Below are positions 26,521 through 33,470 of a DNA stretch of 39,132 nt, one piece after another. Position 1 is the stretch's first letter, and each line of letters begins with the position of its first letter. The notes below the pieces were generated by a model, which had not been told where the DNA came from, ran no database searches, and saw nothing but the letters and a program-made list of their open reading frames with translations. The translations under genes were made by a program, and so were the position numbers. This DNA is from an uncultured Acidobacteriia bacterium (lineage in GTDB: Bacteria > Acidobacteriota > Terriglobia > Bryobacterales > Bryobacteraceae), in assembly GCA_903907865.1 (NCBI GenBank), contig CAIVPR010000043.1, positions 1 through 39,132 on the forward strand. Reading direction: 5' to 3'.

Positions 26521-26593
26521 CGATCATCCAGCGTATACCAGCAGCGCGTCACGGTCCAGTACCCTCCCCAGATAGTAGCCGCCGCACAACCAC

Positions 26594-26599
26594 TATAAT
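26594..26599 (+). promoter_or_regulatory. Perfect TATAAT box just before glnE
   Basis: TATAAT at 26594-26599 is a full consensus -10 element. If used, transcription would start near 26606, one or two bases before the GTG at 26608, giving a leaderless mRNA. No good -35 is found 16-18 bases upstream (GATAGT at 26571-26576), and there is no extended -10. Only a GGA at 26600-26602 resembles a ribosome-binding site. Confidence 0.35.
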
Positions 26600-26607
26600 G
26601 GAATTCA

Positions 26608-29484
26608 GTGCTGAGTCTCTTGGACGAGATCCAGTCCCGGGTGCCCCATGCCGCGCGTTCCGGGATTGCGACGATTCTCAACCTGCCTGATGCCGCTTTG
26701 CGGATCGTGCAGGCGCTGCTGCCGTCGTTGCCGGACACGGACTCGACGCTGCGCTTCCTGAAACGGCTGCTGCACGAGGCTCCTGACCAAGCCCAGCAAA
26801 TCGCGGCGGATCCCCAGGCGCTTCGCTACACCCTCCACATCTTCTCCTACAGTCAATTCCTTTCGGAAGCGATCATCCGCGAGCCGGAGTGGATTCTCGA
26901 CATCGCACGGAAAGGCGACCTGCACAAGGGCTTCCTCAAGGAGGAGTACGAGGAGGCGCTCGTCAAATCGTTGCCTCCTTCGGCACGGCTGGCACCGGTT
27001 GATCTGGCTTTGTTTCGTCGACGGCAGATCCTGCGCATCGTGCTGCGGGACATCCTGCGTTTTGCCGACCTTTCCGAGACCGCAGAGGACCTTTCGAACT
27101 TGGCCGACGCCATTCTGAATGTTGCGCTCAAGTCCGTGCGTTCGCAATTAACGTCCGAGATGGGCGGCGTCCAAGCGAAGTTTTCCGTGCTTGCGCTGGG
27201 CAAGCTCGGTGGGCGCGAATTGAACTACAGTTCCGACATCGACCTGATGTTCGTGTACTCGGACGAAGTCGGCGGCGATGTTCCTGTGGCAGGGTTTTTC
27301 AAGGTGGTGGCGACGCGCCTGACCGAGATCCTTTCCACCTATACTCCGGAGGGCATGTGCTACCGGGTTGACCTCCGGTTGCGGCCCGACGGTCGCTACG
27401 GCGAAGTCTGCCAGTCGCTCGCCGCCACCAAGCGCTACTACGAGGAGCGCGGGCGCGACTGGGAACTGCAAATGCTCATCAAGGCCCGCTTGGCTGCGGG
27501 CGACGCGGAACCGGCGCGGGAGCTTCTGGAGTTCGTGGGGCCGATGATCTACCGGACCACGACGGACTTCGGCACCGTGGAACGGGTTTCGGAAACCCGC
27601 GCCCGGATCCACGAAAAACAGGCCCGCAAGGCGAGGCCCGGCACGGTAGACGTGAAGCTGGAACGGGGTGGCATCCGCGACATCGAGTTTCTTGTGCAGT
27701 GTCTCCAGCGCCTCCACGGGGGCCGCGAGCCGTGGGTCCGCCACGGCGGCACGCTCCGTGCCCTGTCGCGGCTTCGGGACAAGGAACTGCTGTCCAGTTT
27801 CGAGTATTCGCGCCTTTCCAACGCGTACCAGTTCCTGCGCCACCTCGAACACCGGCTGCAGTTCAACGAAGACCGCCAGACCCATACCCTGCCGCTCGAA
27901 AAGGAACTGCTCGACATCTTGGCGGCCAAGATGCCTCCCGGGATGCCGTCCCTCCCCAATGCAGGGTCCCTGCAGCGCGCACTGGACCGCTACCTCATGG
28001 GCGTGCAGGATCTGTACGACCGGGTCATCCACTCGCAACGCCCCATGTTCTATTCGGGGCCGGAGCCGGTCGCGGTTGAAGCGGTCGAAGGATGCTTGAC
28101 GGCACCCGCAGCCATGGTGGACGCGCCTGCACGGAGCGAGTTTCCGTCGACCAATCTGAGGAACTACTTGGAATTGCGCGCGCCGTCGCTGTCCAGGCTC
28201 GTGGCTCAGGGCAGTATCCTGCGCAGCCAGCACAGCATGGAGTCGTTCCTCGACAAGGTGCTGGAAATCCCGGAACTGCTCTATTTGATGGAGCACAACG
28301 AGGAACTGACGCGCTGCACCATCGACGTGTTCGAGCACAGCCAGTATTTCGCCGACCAGATGGTGAGGCATCCGGAACTGTTGCGGGAGGTTGAGGCCGC
28401 GTGCGGCAGCAGACAGGGTCGCACCGGCTTCTACGCTCCCCGCGAGCCGTTCGCGCTGCGCCGATTTTTCCACGAGCAGATGGTGCGGATCCAGTCGGAC
28501 AGTGTCTTCCACCGCGCCGAGGTTTTCAAGACACTGAAGCGCACCTCGGATCTGGCGGACGCCGTGATCGCGGCCGCGTACGATATCGCCGTCGCCGACG
28601 CCTTGGCGACCGCGCCGCCCACCGATCCCGAATACCGGCCTTTCAACCAGATGTGGGTGATCGCGCTGGGGCGGTTGGGCATGCGGGAATTCGACTTGGC
28701 CTCGGATGCGGATCTGACGTTTGTGCTGGCCGAGGAGGATGCGCCGGAAACCCCGTTTTGGACGGCGGTGGCCGAGCGGCTCATCAACGTGGTTGGGGCG
28801 TATACGGGCGATGGCGTTGTTTTCACCATCGACACACGGCTGCGTCCGAACGGGCGCGAGGGTGCCTTGGTGCAGACCGATTCCTCCTACCAGGAGTATT
28901 TCGCCAAACATGCCGAGGCATGGGAGGGCATTTCGTGGATGAAGGCCCGGACCGTGGCTGGCGACGTTGAAGGTGGCACGCGGTTCCTGACGGAGGTCCA
29001 GCGCATCGACTGGCGGCGTTACGGCCAAAGCGGTAGGTCGCGCACGGAATTGGCGCACATGCGGGCCCGGTTGGAGCGTGAGCAAGGCGGTCGGAATCCG
29101 TTCAAGGCGGGTCCGGGCGGCTACTACGACATCGATTTTGTTTTGATGTACTTGCGTCTGCGCGGTGCCGGGTTGTTCTATAAGGTGCTGAATACGCCGG
29201 CGCGCATCGAGGTCATCGAGAAGATGGGGCACCTCGACCGCGACGATGTCGACTTCCTCACGATGGCGGCAACGTTTTATCGGGCGGTTGACCACGGGCT
29301 GCGGATTTCCAGCGGGCACGCCGAGGGTCGGTTGCCGACCAATCCGGCGCAAATGGCGATACTTACGGAACTGGTGAACCGGTGGATGCCGGGCGGTCTG
29401 GACGGCACGTTGGAGGCGGTGAGTAACCGGGTGCGGCGCGATACGCGGGCGCTTTTTCAGCGGATTTTCGGTCCTCCGGCGTGA
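26608..29484 (+). CDS. glnE: Glutamine synthetase adenylyltransferase/adenylyl-removing enzyme
   Basis: Bifunctional regulator that attaches AMP to glutamine synthetase under nitrogen excess and removes it under limitation, in the cytosol. At 958 residues it matches the E. coli enzyme (946). Two nucleotidyltransferase domains are visible. The N-terminal one (LGKLGGRELNYSSDIDLMF, D210 and D212) is the deadenylylating half in the family. The C-terminal one (LGRLGMREFDLASDADLTF, D700 and D702) is the adenylylating half. Each is followed by a GlnD-PII-uridylyltransferase-type helical region. The conserved VDLRLRPDGRYGEVCQS and IDTRLRPNGREGALVQT blocks confirm the duplication. The GTG at 26608 gives the usual N-terminal length. 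No glnA or PII gene is nearby. An IS relic and a convergent hydrolase lie downstream. Confidence 0.93.
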   Translation: MLSLLDEIQSRVPHAARSGIATILNLPDAALRIVQALLPSLPDTDSTLRFLKRLLHEAPDQAQQIAADPQALRYTLHIFSYSQFLSEAIIREPEWILDIARKGDLHKGFLKEEYEEALVKSLPPSARLAPVDLALFRRRQILRIVLRDILRFADLSETAEDLSNLADAILNVALKSVRSQLTSEMGGVQAKFSVLALGKLGGRELNYSSDIDLMFVYSDEVGGDVPVAGFFKVVATRLTEILSTYTPEGMCYRVDLRLRPDGRYGEVCQSLAATKRYYEERGRDWELQMLIKARLAAGDAEPARELLEFVGPMIYRTTTDFGTVERVSETRARIHEKQARKARPGTVDVKLERGGIRDIEFLVQCLQRLHGGREPWVRHGGTLRALSRLRDKELLSSFEYSRLSNAYQFLRHLEHRLQFNEDRQTHTLPLEKELLDILAAKMPPGMPSLPNAGSLQRALDRYLMGVQDLYDRVIHSQRPMFYSGPEPVAVEAVEGCLTAPAAMVDAPARSEFPSTNLRNYLELRAPSLSRLVAQGSILRSQHSMESFLDKVLEIPELLYLMEHNEELTRCTIDVFEHSQYFADQMVRHPELLREVEAACGSRQGRTGFYAPREPFALRRFFHEQMVRIQSDSVFHRAEVFKTLKRTSDLADAVIAAAYDIAVADALATAPPTDPEYRPFNQMWVIALGRLGMREFDLASDADLTFVLAEEDAPETPFWTAVAERLINVVGAYTGDGVVFTIDTRLRPNGREGALVQTDSSYQEYFAKHAEAWEGISWMKARTVAGDVEGGTRFLTEVQRIDWRRYGQSGRSRTELAHMRARLEREQGGRNPFKAGPGGYYDIDFVLMYLRLRGAGLFYKVLNTPARIEVIEKMGHLDRDDVDFLTMAATFYRAVDHGLRISSGHAEGRLPTNPAQMAILTELVNRWMPGGLDGTLEAVSNRVRRDTRALFQRIFGPPA

Positions 29485-29792
29485 TTGGGTCGAAGTCGAA
29501 GTCCTCATCCTTGGCTGGCGAACAGTGGCTCGTTGCGCTGCCTACTCGGGTGATCTAGGTCGACTAGCACTCGCGTCGCGGTGGCGTTGCGGTCGAAGTC
29601 GTGGCTGTTGGTCAACCAGAGCAGCCCCCCTTTCAGCCCAAAGACGTGCGCCTTGGCGGCTCTTGGCCGCTAGCAAGCCCGTTCCCCCCGATATTCCGCG
29701 ACCAACTCGTCCAGCAGCTCGTTGTTGATTGCCATCGGTGCTTCTTCCCGACGACAGCTTACACAATCCTCGTGTACACCCTCTTCTGGAAG
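29485..29792. other. 308-base gap after glnE holding a transposase relic
   Basis: The gap between the glnE stop and the end of the convergent hydrolase gene contains no intact gene. It has the IS256-type fragment described separately (29505-29735, minus strand). Repeats of GTCGAAGTCG occur at 29489-29501 and 29591-29600. I saw no clear terminal inverted repeats, target duplications or terminator hairpin. Confidence 0.5.
29505..29735 (-). pseudogene. Relic of an IS256-family transposase N-terminus
   Basis: On the minus strand an ATG at 29735 begins MAINNELLDELVAEYRGERA, a cysteine, then TAG at 29670-29672. The first 17 residues match the well-known start of IS256-family transposases (consensus like MAI-KELLDELL-DYK). 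What follows does not continue the transposase. The same frame after the TAG stays open to the TGA at 29505-29507, with a segment LLWLTNSHDFDRNATATRV that I do not recognise. The rest of the roughly 400-residue transposase is missing. This is a decayed insertion scar rather than an active element. Recognition of IS256 rests on about 17 residues only. Confidence 0.45.
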
Positions 29793-30884
29793 TTACTTGG
29801 TTGCCAGGAGTTCTTCCAGGTAGGTCGACCAGAGTTCGGGGCGCGAATGGCTGCCGTGGCCGTGGGTGTTGGGGCCCGTCGGAATGAGGATGTAGCGGCC
29901 TTTTTTCACCTTCTTGATTTCGCGCTCCAGGATGCCGAGTTCCGGCGGATTGACCTCGTCGTCGGCTGTGTTGACGGCGTAGAGGGGGGCGCGGATCTTT
30001 TCCAGTCCGGGGGAGGGGTCGTAGTCGCGCGAGGCCTCGAAGGCGTAGAGCATGTCGTTGGCGTCGAGGACGCGGCGCTCGGAGGCCATCCAGTCGTCCA
30101 TGGCGCGGTCGGCCTCGTCGCGGGTGGGGGCGTCCTGGTGTTCGTGGATGGGCGAACTCACCATGATGAAGAGCATGGCCAGGGCGGTGTCGAGGCCGCG
30201 CGGGGGCGAGGTGTAGTTGCCGTGGTTCCAGTCGGGGTCGCTGCGGATGGAGGTGGAGATGAGGCGGCGCATCATGCGGTTGCGGCCCGCGATCTGCACG
30301 GGCGCGGACGCGAGGGGCATGAGGGCGTCCATCATGTCGGGCCATTGCTCGCCCCACATCCAGGTGTGCATGGCCCCCATGGAGGTGCCCATGACGAGGC
30401 GGAGGTGGCTGATCTTCAGGCCGTCGGTGACGAGGCGGTGTTGTGCCTCGACCATGTCTCCGTAGGTATAGGCCGGGAATTTGGCGTGGAGGCCGTCAGA
30501 GGGCTTGGAGGATTTGCCATGGCCGATGCCGTCGGGGAGTATGAGGAAGTATTTTTCGGCGTCGAGGGGCTGGCCGGTGTCGAAGAGCTGGTTGGCGAAC
30601 CGGTAGGTCAGGAAGCCGGAGCCGGTGCCGGTGGTGCCGTGGAGGATGAGGACGGCGTTGGTGGCGTTGCCGCGGGCGTCGCGCCGGAGTTGGCCGACGG
30701 TGCGGTAGTGGATTGTGAGGGCGGGCAGGGTCTCGCCGGACGCGAAATGGAAGTTGGGGATGGTGAAGTCACCGGTGGCGGGCAGGGGGTAGGCCACGGC
30801 AAGGTGCGGGAGGGCGAGCAGGGGGAACAGGGCTAGGGCTAGGAGGTTTGGGTGTTTATAGCGGGCAGGATGGACTAGTCGCAT
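29793..30884 (-). CDS. Exported alpha/beta hydrolase, MetX (homoserine O-acetyltransferase)-like
   Basis: 363 residues. The N-terminus has a basic segment and a hydrophobic signal sequence (LLALALFPLLALPHLAVA, about 14-31), so export is likely, whereas true MetX enzymes are cytosolic. The body follows the MetX branch of alpha/beta hydrolases: LTIHYRTVGQL, NAVLILHGTTGTG (oxyanion region), LPDGIGHGKSSKPSDG, the nucleophile elbow VMGTSMGAMHTW (S168), NTADDEVNPPE for the acid, and THGHGSHSRPELW for the histidine. Function is therefore probably esterase-like or acyl-transfer on an unknown substrate, not methionine synthesis. Its start overlaps the end of the HAD gene by 10 bases, indicating one operon. 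Confidence 0.82.
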   Translation of the reverse strand: MRLVHPARYKHPNLLALALFPLLALPHLAVAYPLPATGDFTIPNFHFASGETLPALTIHYRTVGQLRRDARGNATNAVLILHGTTGTGSGFLTYRFANQLFDTGQPLDAEKYFLILPDGIGHGKSSKPSDGLHAKFPAYTYGDMVEAQHRLVTDGLKISHLRLVMGTSMGAMHTWMWGEQWPDMMDALMPLASAPVQIAGRNRMMRRLISTSIRSDPDWNHGNYTSPPRGLDTALAMLFIMVSSPIHEHQDAPTRDEADRAMDDWMASERRVLDANDMLYAFEASRDYDPSPGLEKIRAPLYAVNTADDEVNPPELGILEREIKKVKKGRYILIPTGPNTHGHGSHSRPELWSTYLEELLATK

Positions 30885-31483
30885 GCTATCCCCCGGGCTG
30901 CCAGTTCCTTGCGGAGTTGGGATTCGTTGAGGAACTGGACGGCGTCGATGCCGGCCTGGCGCGCGCCTTCAACGTAGGCGGGGATGTCATCGGTGAAGAA
31001 GCACTGGTGCGGCTCGCACCGGGCGGCGGCGATGGCGGCGGCGTAGATGGCGGGGTTGGGCTTCATCGCTCCGACTTCGTGCGAGAGGATGAACTGGTCA
31101 AAGTGGCGGAGGATGGGGTAGGTGTCGTGGATCATGTCGAAGTGGACGGCGCTGGTATTCGACAGCAGGACCAGGCGGTGGTTGCGGGCGATGGCGGCGA
31201 CCAGTTCGTCGGAGACCAAGGTGTCGGGGAGGAAGATGGAGGTCCAGATATCGCAGAACTCCTCGTAGGAGACGCGGAAATTGAGGAGGTCGAAGATGCG
31301 CTCGGCGAAGTCGTGGGCGGCGATTGTGCCGGTTTCGATGCGCTCGGGGAGGTCGGTGGCGGCGAGAAGGCCGGGGATGTCGGCGGCTTTGGCACCGCCG
31401 GCGGCCTCGACGCGGGCGTAGGCGATTTCGTGCTGGAAGGGGACGATGACGCGTCCGAGGTCGAAGATGACGGTCTTGATCAT
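30875..31483 (-). CDS. HAD-superfamily phosphatase, YihX-like
   Basis: 202 residues from ATG 31483. The frame is open upstream, but the canonical N-terminus (MIKTVIFDLGRVIV) starts here. The nucleophile is D8. The position two residues later is Gly, as in YihX and the haloacid-dehalogenase-like subgroup, rather than the second Asp of classic phosphatases. Motif II is LVLLSNTS, motif III has the lysine of GAMKPNPAIY, and motif IV is CFFTDDIPAYVEGARQAG. E. coli YihX dephosphorylates alpha-glucose-1-phosphate. The substrate here is unknown. It is the first gene of a two-gene unit with the exported hydrolase, behind a structured leader. Confidence 0.88.
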   Translation of the reverse strand: MIKTVIFDLGRVIVPFQHEIAYARVEAAGGAKAADIPGLLAATDLPERIETGTIAAHDFAERIFDLLNFRVSYEEFCDIWTSIFLPDTLVSDELVAAIARNHRLVLLSNTSAVHFDMIHDTYPILRHFDQFILSHEVGAMKPNPAIYAAAIAAARCEPHQCFFTDDIPAYVEGARQAGIDAVQFLNESQLRKELAARGIACD

Positions 31484-31803
31484 TGCGCTTCTACCAGATT
31501 CCCAGATGGGATCGCGCGCGGGCGCGATTCGCGACTCTGGGTGAAAATTTCCTTGCGATAAAGTACGCAATCCGAAATCCGATCCACGATCCTTCTCGTA
31601 CCCACCCCTTCGGACACCAGTCGGGAGACGAGCGCATTGCCAAGGCCGCCCGGACGCTTGCAGCAGCCGTTGCCCCCCGAACGAGCCAAAACTGTACTTG
31701 GATGGCGATGGAAACCTGGAAGCGTGCCGACTCGGAGACGCACAGGCAGAAGCCGGTACACAAGCGGGAAGCGTCGCTGCCGCCCGTGCAAGACTGAACA
31801 AGA
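31484..31803. other. 320-base gap between divergent HAD and diguanylate cyclase genes
   Basis: This is a divergent intergenic region. A nested hairpin near the HAD start is described separately. The remaining stretch has several short overlapping frames in all directions with no recognisable product, so I see no gene. Promoters for both directions should lie here, but I found no convincing -35/-10 pair. Confidence 0.5.
31501..31541 (-). promoter_or_regulatory. Nested hairpin in the leader of the HAD gene
   Basis: An inner stem ATCGCGC-GCGG-GCGCGAT (31511-31528, plus a C-G closing pair and a G-T wobble) is enclosed by an outer stem CCCAGA/TCTGGG (31501-31506 and 31536-31541). It lies 17 bases upstream of the HAD start codon. 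The structure could be an mRNA control element or the symmetric binding site of a regulator. There is no U-tract, so a simple intrinsic terminator is unlikely. Confidence 0.4.
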
Positions 31804-32754
31804 ATGCATCCCAGCCTCTTATTTTCACAAACGGAAGGTTTCTCGCAGGCCGCCCGCGCCGTGATTTCCTATCTTCATGGCCGGTTGGGCTTCAACCTTT
31901 GGATGGTGACGCGGACGGAGCAAGATGATTGGATTGTGCTGGAGTCCGAGGATCACGGCTACAATGTCACTCCGGGGAAAGTGTTTTCCTGGGCCGACTC
32001 GTTTTGTTCGCGGATGGTGACGGGCGAGGGGCCGAGGATCGCGCCGAGGTCCAAGGACGTTCCCGAGTATGCGGCGGCGCTGATCGGACGGCAGGTTGAG
32101 ATCGGGGCATACATCGGAGTTCCGTTGACGCGCGACGACGGGTCGCTGTTCGGAACGTTGTGCGCAATCGACCCGGCTGCGAAGCCCGACGCGATCGAGG
32201 CCGAACTGCCTCTGGTGGAGTTGCTGGCGTCACTGCTGAGCACGGTGCTGACTTGGGAACGCAAGGCGATGGAAAAATCGCGCCAATCCGAGTTGCTCGG
32301 GAGGATTGCCAACAGCGACTTGCTCACGAGTCTGCTGAACAGGCGGGGCTGGGAAGAGGTGCTGCGGATCGAGGAGGAACGGTGCCGCCACTATGGGGAC
32401 CCGGCGTGTGTGCTGTCCATCGATCTGGACGGGCTCAAGGCTACGAACGACCAGTTCGGGCATGCGGCGGGCGACGAGTTGATTGTGAGGGCGGGACGCG
32501 CGTTGCGGAGCGCTATCCGGGAACCGGACGCGGTGGCGCGGCTGGGCGGGGACGAGTTTGCCATTCTCGCACTCGGCTGCAGCCGGTCTGCCGGAGAGCA
32601 CATGCTGGAACGCGTGCGGAAGGCACTTTCGGAGAATGGGGTCCAAGCTTCGTGCGGGTTGGCGGCGCGGGTTCCGTCCCAAGGGCTGGCCCAAGCCTGC
32701 AAGGATGCTGACATGGCGATGTATCGGGAGAAGGCGTTCCGCAAGCCGGGTTAG
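31804..32754 (+). CDS. GAF-GGDEF diguanylate cyclase
   Basis: 316-residue soluble signalling protein. Residues ~5-150 form a GAF sensor domain (AARAVISYLHGRLGFNLWMV, and IGAYIGVPLTRDDGSLFGTL). Residues ~160-316 form a GGDEF domain that makes cyclic di-GMP from two GTP. The active-site signature GGDEF is intact (248-252). The inhibitory I-site RxxD is present five residues upstream (R239, D242), so product inhibition is expected. DLLTSLLNRRGWEEVL is the usual opening of the domain (canonical DxLT). No signal peptide or transmembrane helix is present, so the input is cytosolic. The ligand of the GAF domain is unknown. It is a single gene, with a strong hairpin after its stop. Confidence 0.92.
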   Translation: MHPSLLFSQTEGFSQAARAVISYLHGRLGFNLWMVTRTEQDDWIVLESEDHGYNVTPGKVFSWADSFCSRMVTGEGPRIAPRSKDVPEYAAALIGRQVEIGAYIGVPLTRDDGSLFGTLCAIDPAAKPDAIEAELPLVELLASLLSTVLTWERKAMEKSRQSELLGRIANSDLLTSLLNRRGWEEVLRIEEERCRHYGDPACVLSIDLDGLKATNDQFGHAAGDELIVRAGRALRSAIREPDAVARLGGDEFAILALGCSRSAGEHMLERVRKALSENGVQASCGLAARVPSQGLAQACKDADMAMYREKAFRKPG

Positions 32755-32773
32755 GCGACCCGTCCGGAACGGA

Positions 32774-32812
32774 GTGCGGTCGGGCTCCATGGGGATTCGG
32801 GTCCGACCGCAC
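32774..32812. terminator. Strong inverted repeat between two convergent genes
   Basis: GTGCGGTCGG (32774-32783) and CCGACCGCAC (32803-32812) are perfect 10-base complements. Four further inner pairs, two of them G-T wobbles, extend the stem toward an 11-base loop. It sits midway between the stop of the diguanylate cyclase (32754) and that of the convergent membrane protein (32825). A bidirectional transcription terminator is the simplest reading, but neither side has a clear T-tract. Confidence 0.5.
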
Positions 32813-32824
32813 GCGGAGCGCAAT

Positions 32825-33229
32825 CTATTGGTACTGAACCAATAGCATTCTGGTGACAATCAGCGCGATGCCGATGATCGTAACCAAGGTGTAGAAGAGG
32901 CGGATGACCGACCGGGCGGCGCGGAGGACGATGGCCGATTGGTCGGCGGGAATGGTTCGTACGGTTTCGCGGATGTCGGCCACGAACGCGATGAACTTCC
33001 CGCAGAGGAACAGCAGGAATGCCATTGAGATGACAATTGCCGGCAACGCGACGTGCGTTGTGGAGATTGTGTCGCCATGCTGGATCAGGTAGGAGCCGAG
33101 TCCGCCAGCTGCGACGAGGGCGAACAAGACGGACCAAGCGCAGGTCCAACCTGCGGCTGTCCGGAGAGCGGGCTTGTTGCCCACGAATAGGTTGTCCCAA
33201 GTGTCGGGTATTACGAGAGGGTTGAACAT
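32825..33229 (-). CDS. Small three-helix membrane protein of unknown function
   Basis: 134 residues from ATG 33229, which has a strong AAGGA seven bases upstream; the longer open frame upstream is not needed. Three hydrophobic segments are visible: about 27-48 (CAWSVLFALVAAGGLGSYLI), 56-78 (ALPAIVISMAFLLFLCGKFI) and 107-130 (IRLFYTLVTIIGIALIVTRML). A charged loop (ADIRETVRTIPADQ) separates the second and third. No family recognised. A good promoter lies about 120 bases upstream (33350-33378), implying its own transcript with a leader of some 114 bases. The gene ends opposite the diguanylate cyclase, which may be coincidental. Confidence 0.75.
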   Translation of the reverse strand: MFNPLVIPDTWDNLFVGNKPALRTAAGWTCAWSVLFALVAAGGLGSYLIQHGDTISTTHVALPAIVISMAFLLFLCGKFIAFVADIRETVRTIPADQSAIVLRAARSVIRLFYTLVTIIGIALIVTRMLLVQYQ

Positions 33230-33349
33230 GGTTATTCCTTTGGTCAGAACCACGATATTCGGTCGCCGGGAGGACACCCACGCCCACGATTGCAGGCTGG
33301 AGAGTTCGGCTGCACGGCCAGCGCATTGCCGCTCTGTGCAACTATCCCA

Positions 33350-33378
33350 ATGTTAAGAGTCTTCTACGGTTAAGTCAA
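33350..33378 (-). promoter_or_regulatory. Sigma-70-like promoter for the small membrane protein
   Basis: On the minus strand TTGACT (33378-33373) is five of six to the -35 consensus. TAACAT (33355-33350) follows after exactly 17 bases and matches four of six. The predicted start of transcription is near 33343, giving a leader of roughly 114 bases before ATG 33229. The surrounding DNA is clearly AT-richer than the genes, as expected for a promoter. Confidence 0.5.
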
Positions 33379-33470
33379 TACGATTCTTCTGTTGACTTTA
33401 AAATATTTGCGCACATCAGTGCAATGTCTTGTGCAGGGTTGCGATGAGACTGTCCGTATGCCGGTTATCG

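Noticed and set aside
27148-29508. 786-codon minus-strand frame
   Set aside because: Antisense to glnE, whose two nucleotidyltransferase domains are plain.
29601-30836. 411-codon plus-strand frame
   Set aside because: It is the Gly/Val-rich complement of the MetX-like hydrolase and has no recognisable motif.
33403-33424. Possible intrinsic terminator after the DASS gene (minus strand)
   Set aside because: The core stem is only 4 bp (GCAC/GTGC) with a bulge, although ATATTTT follows. Too weak to call.
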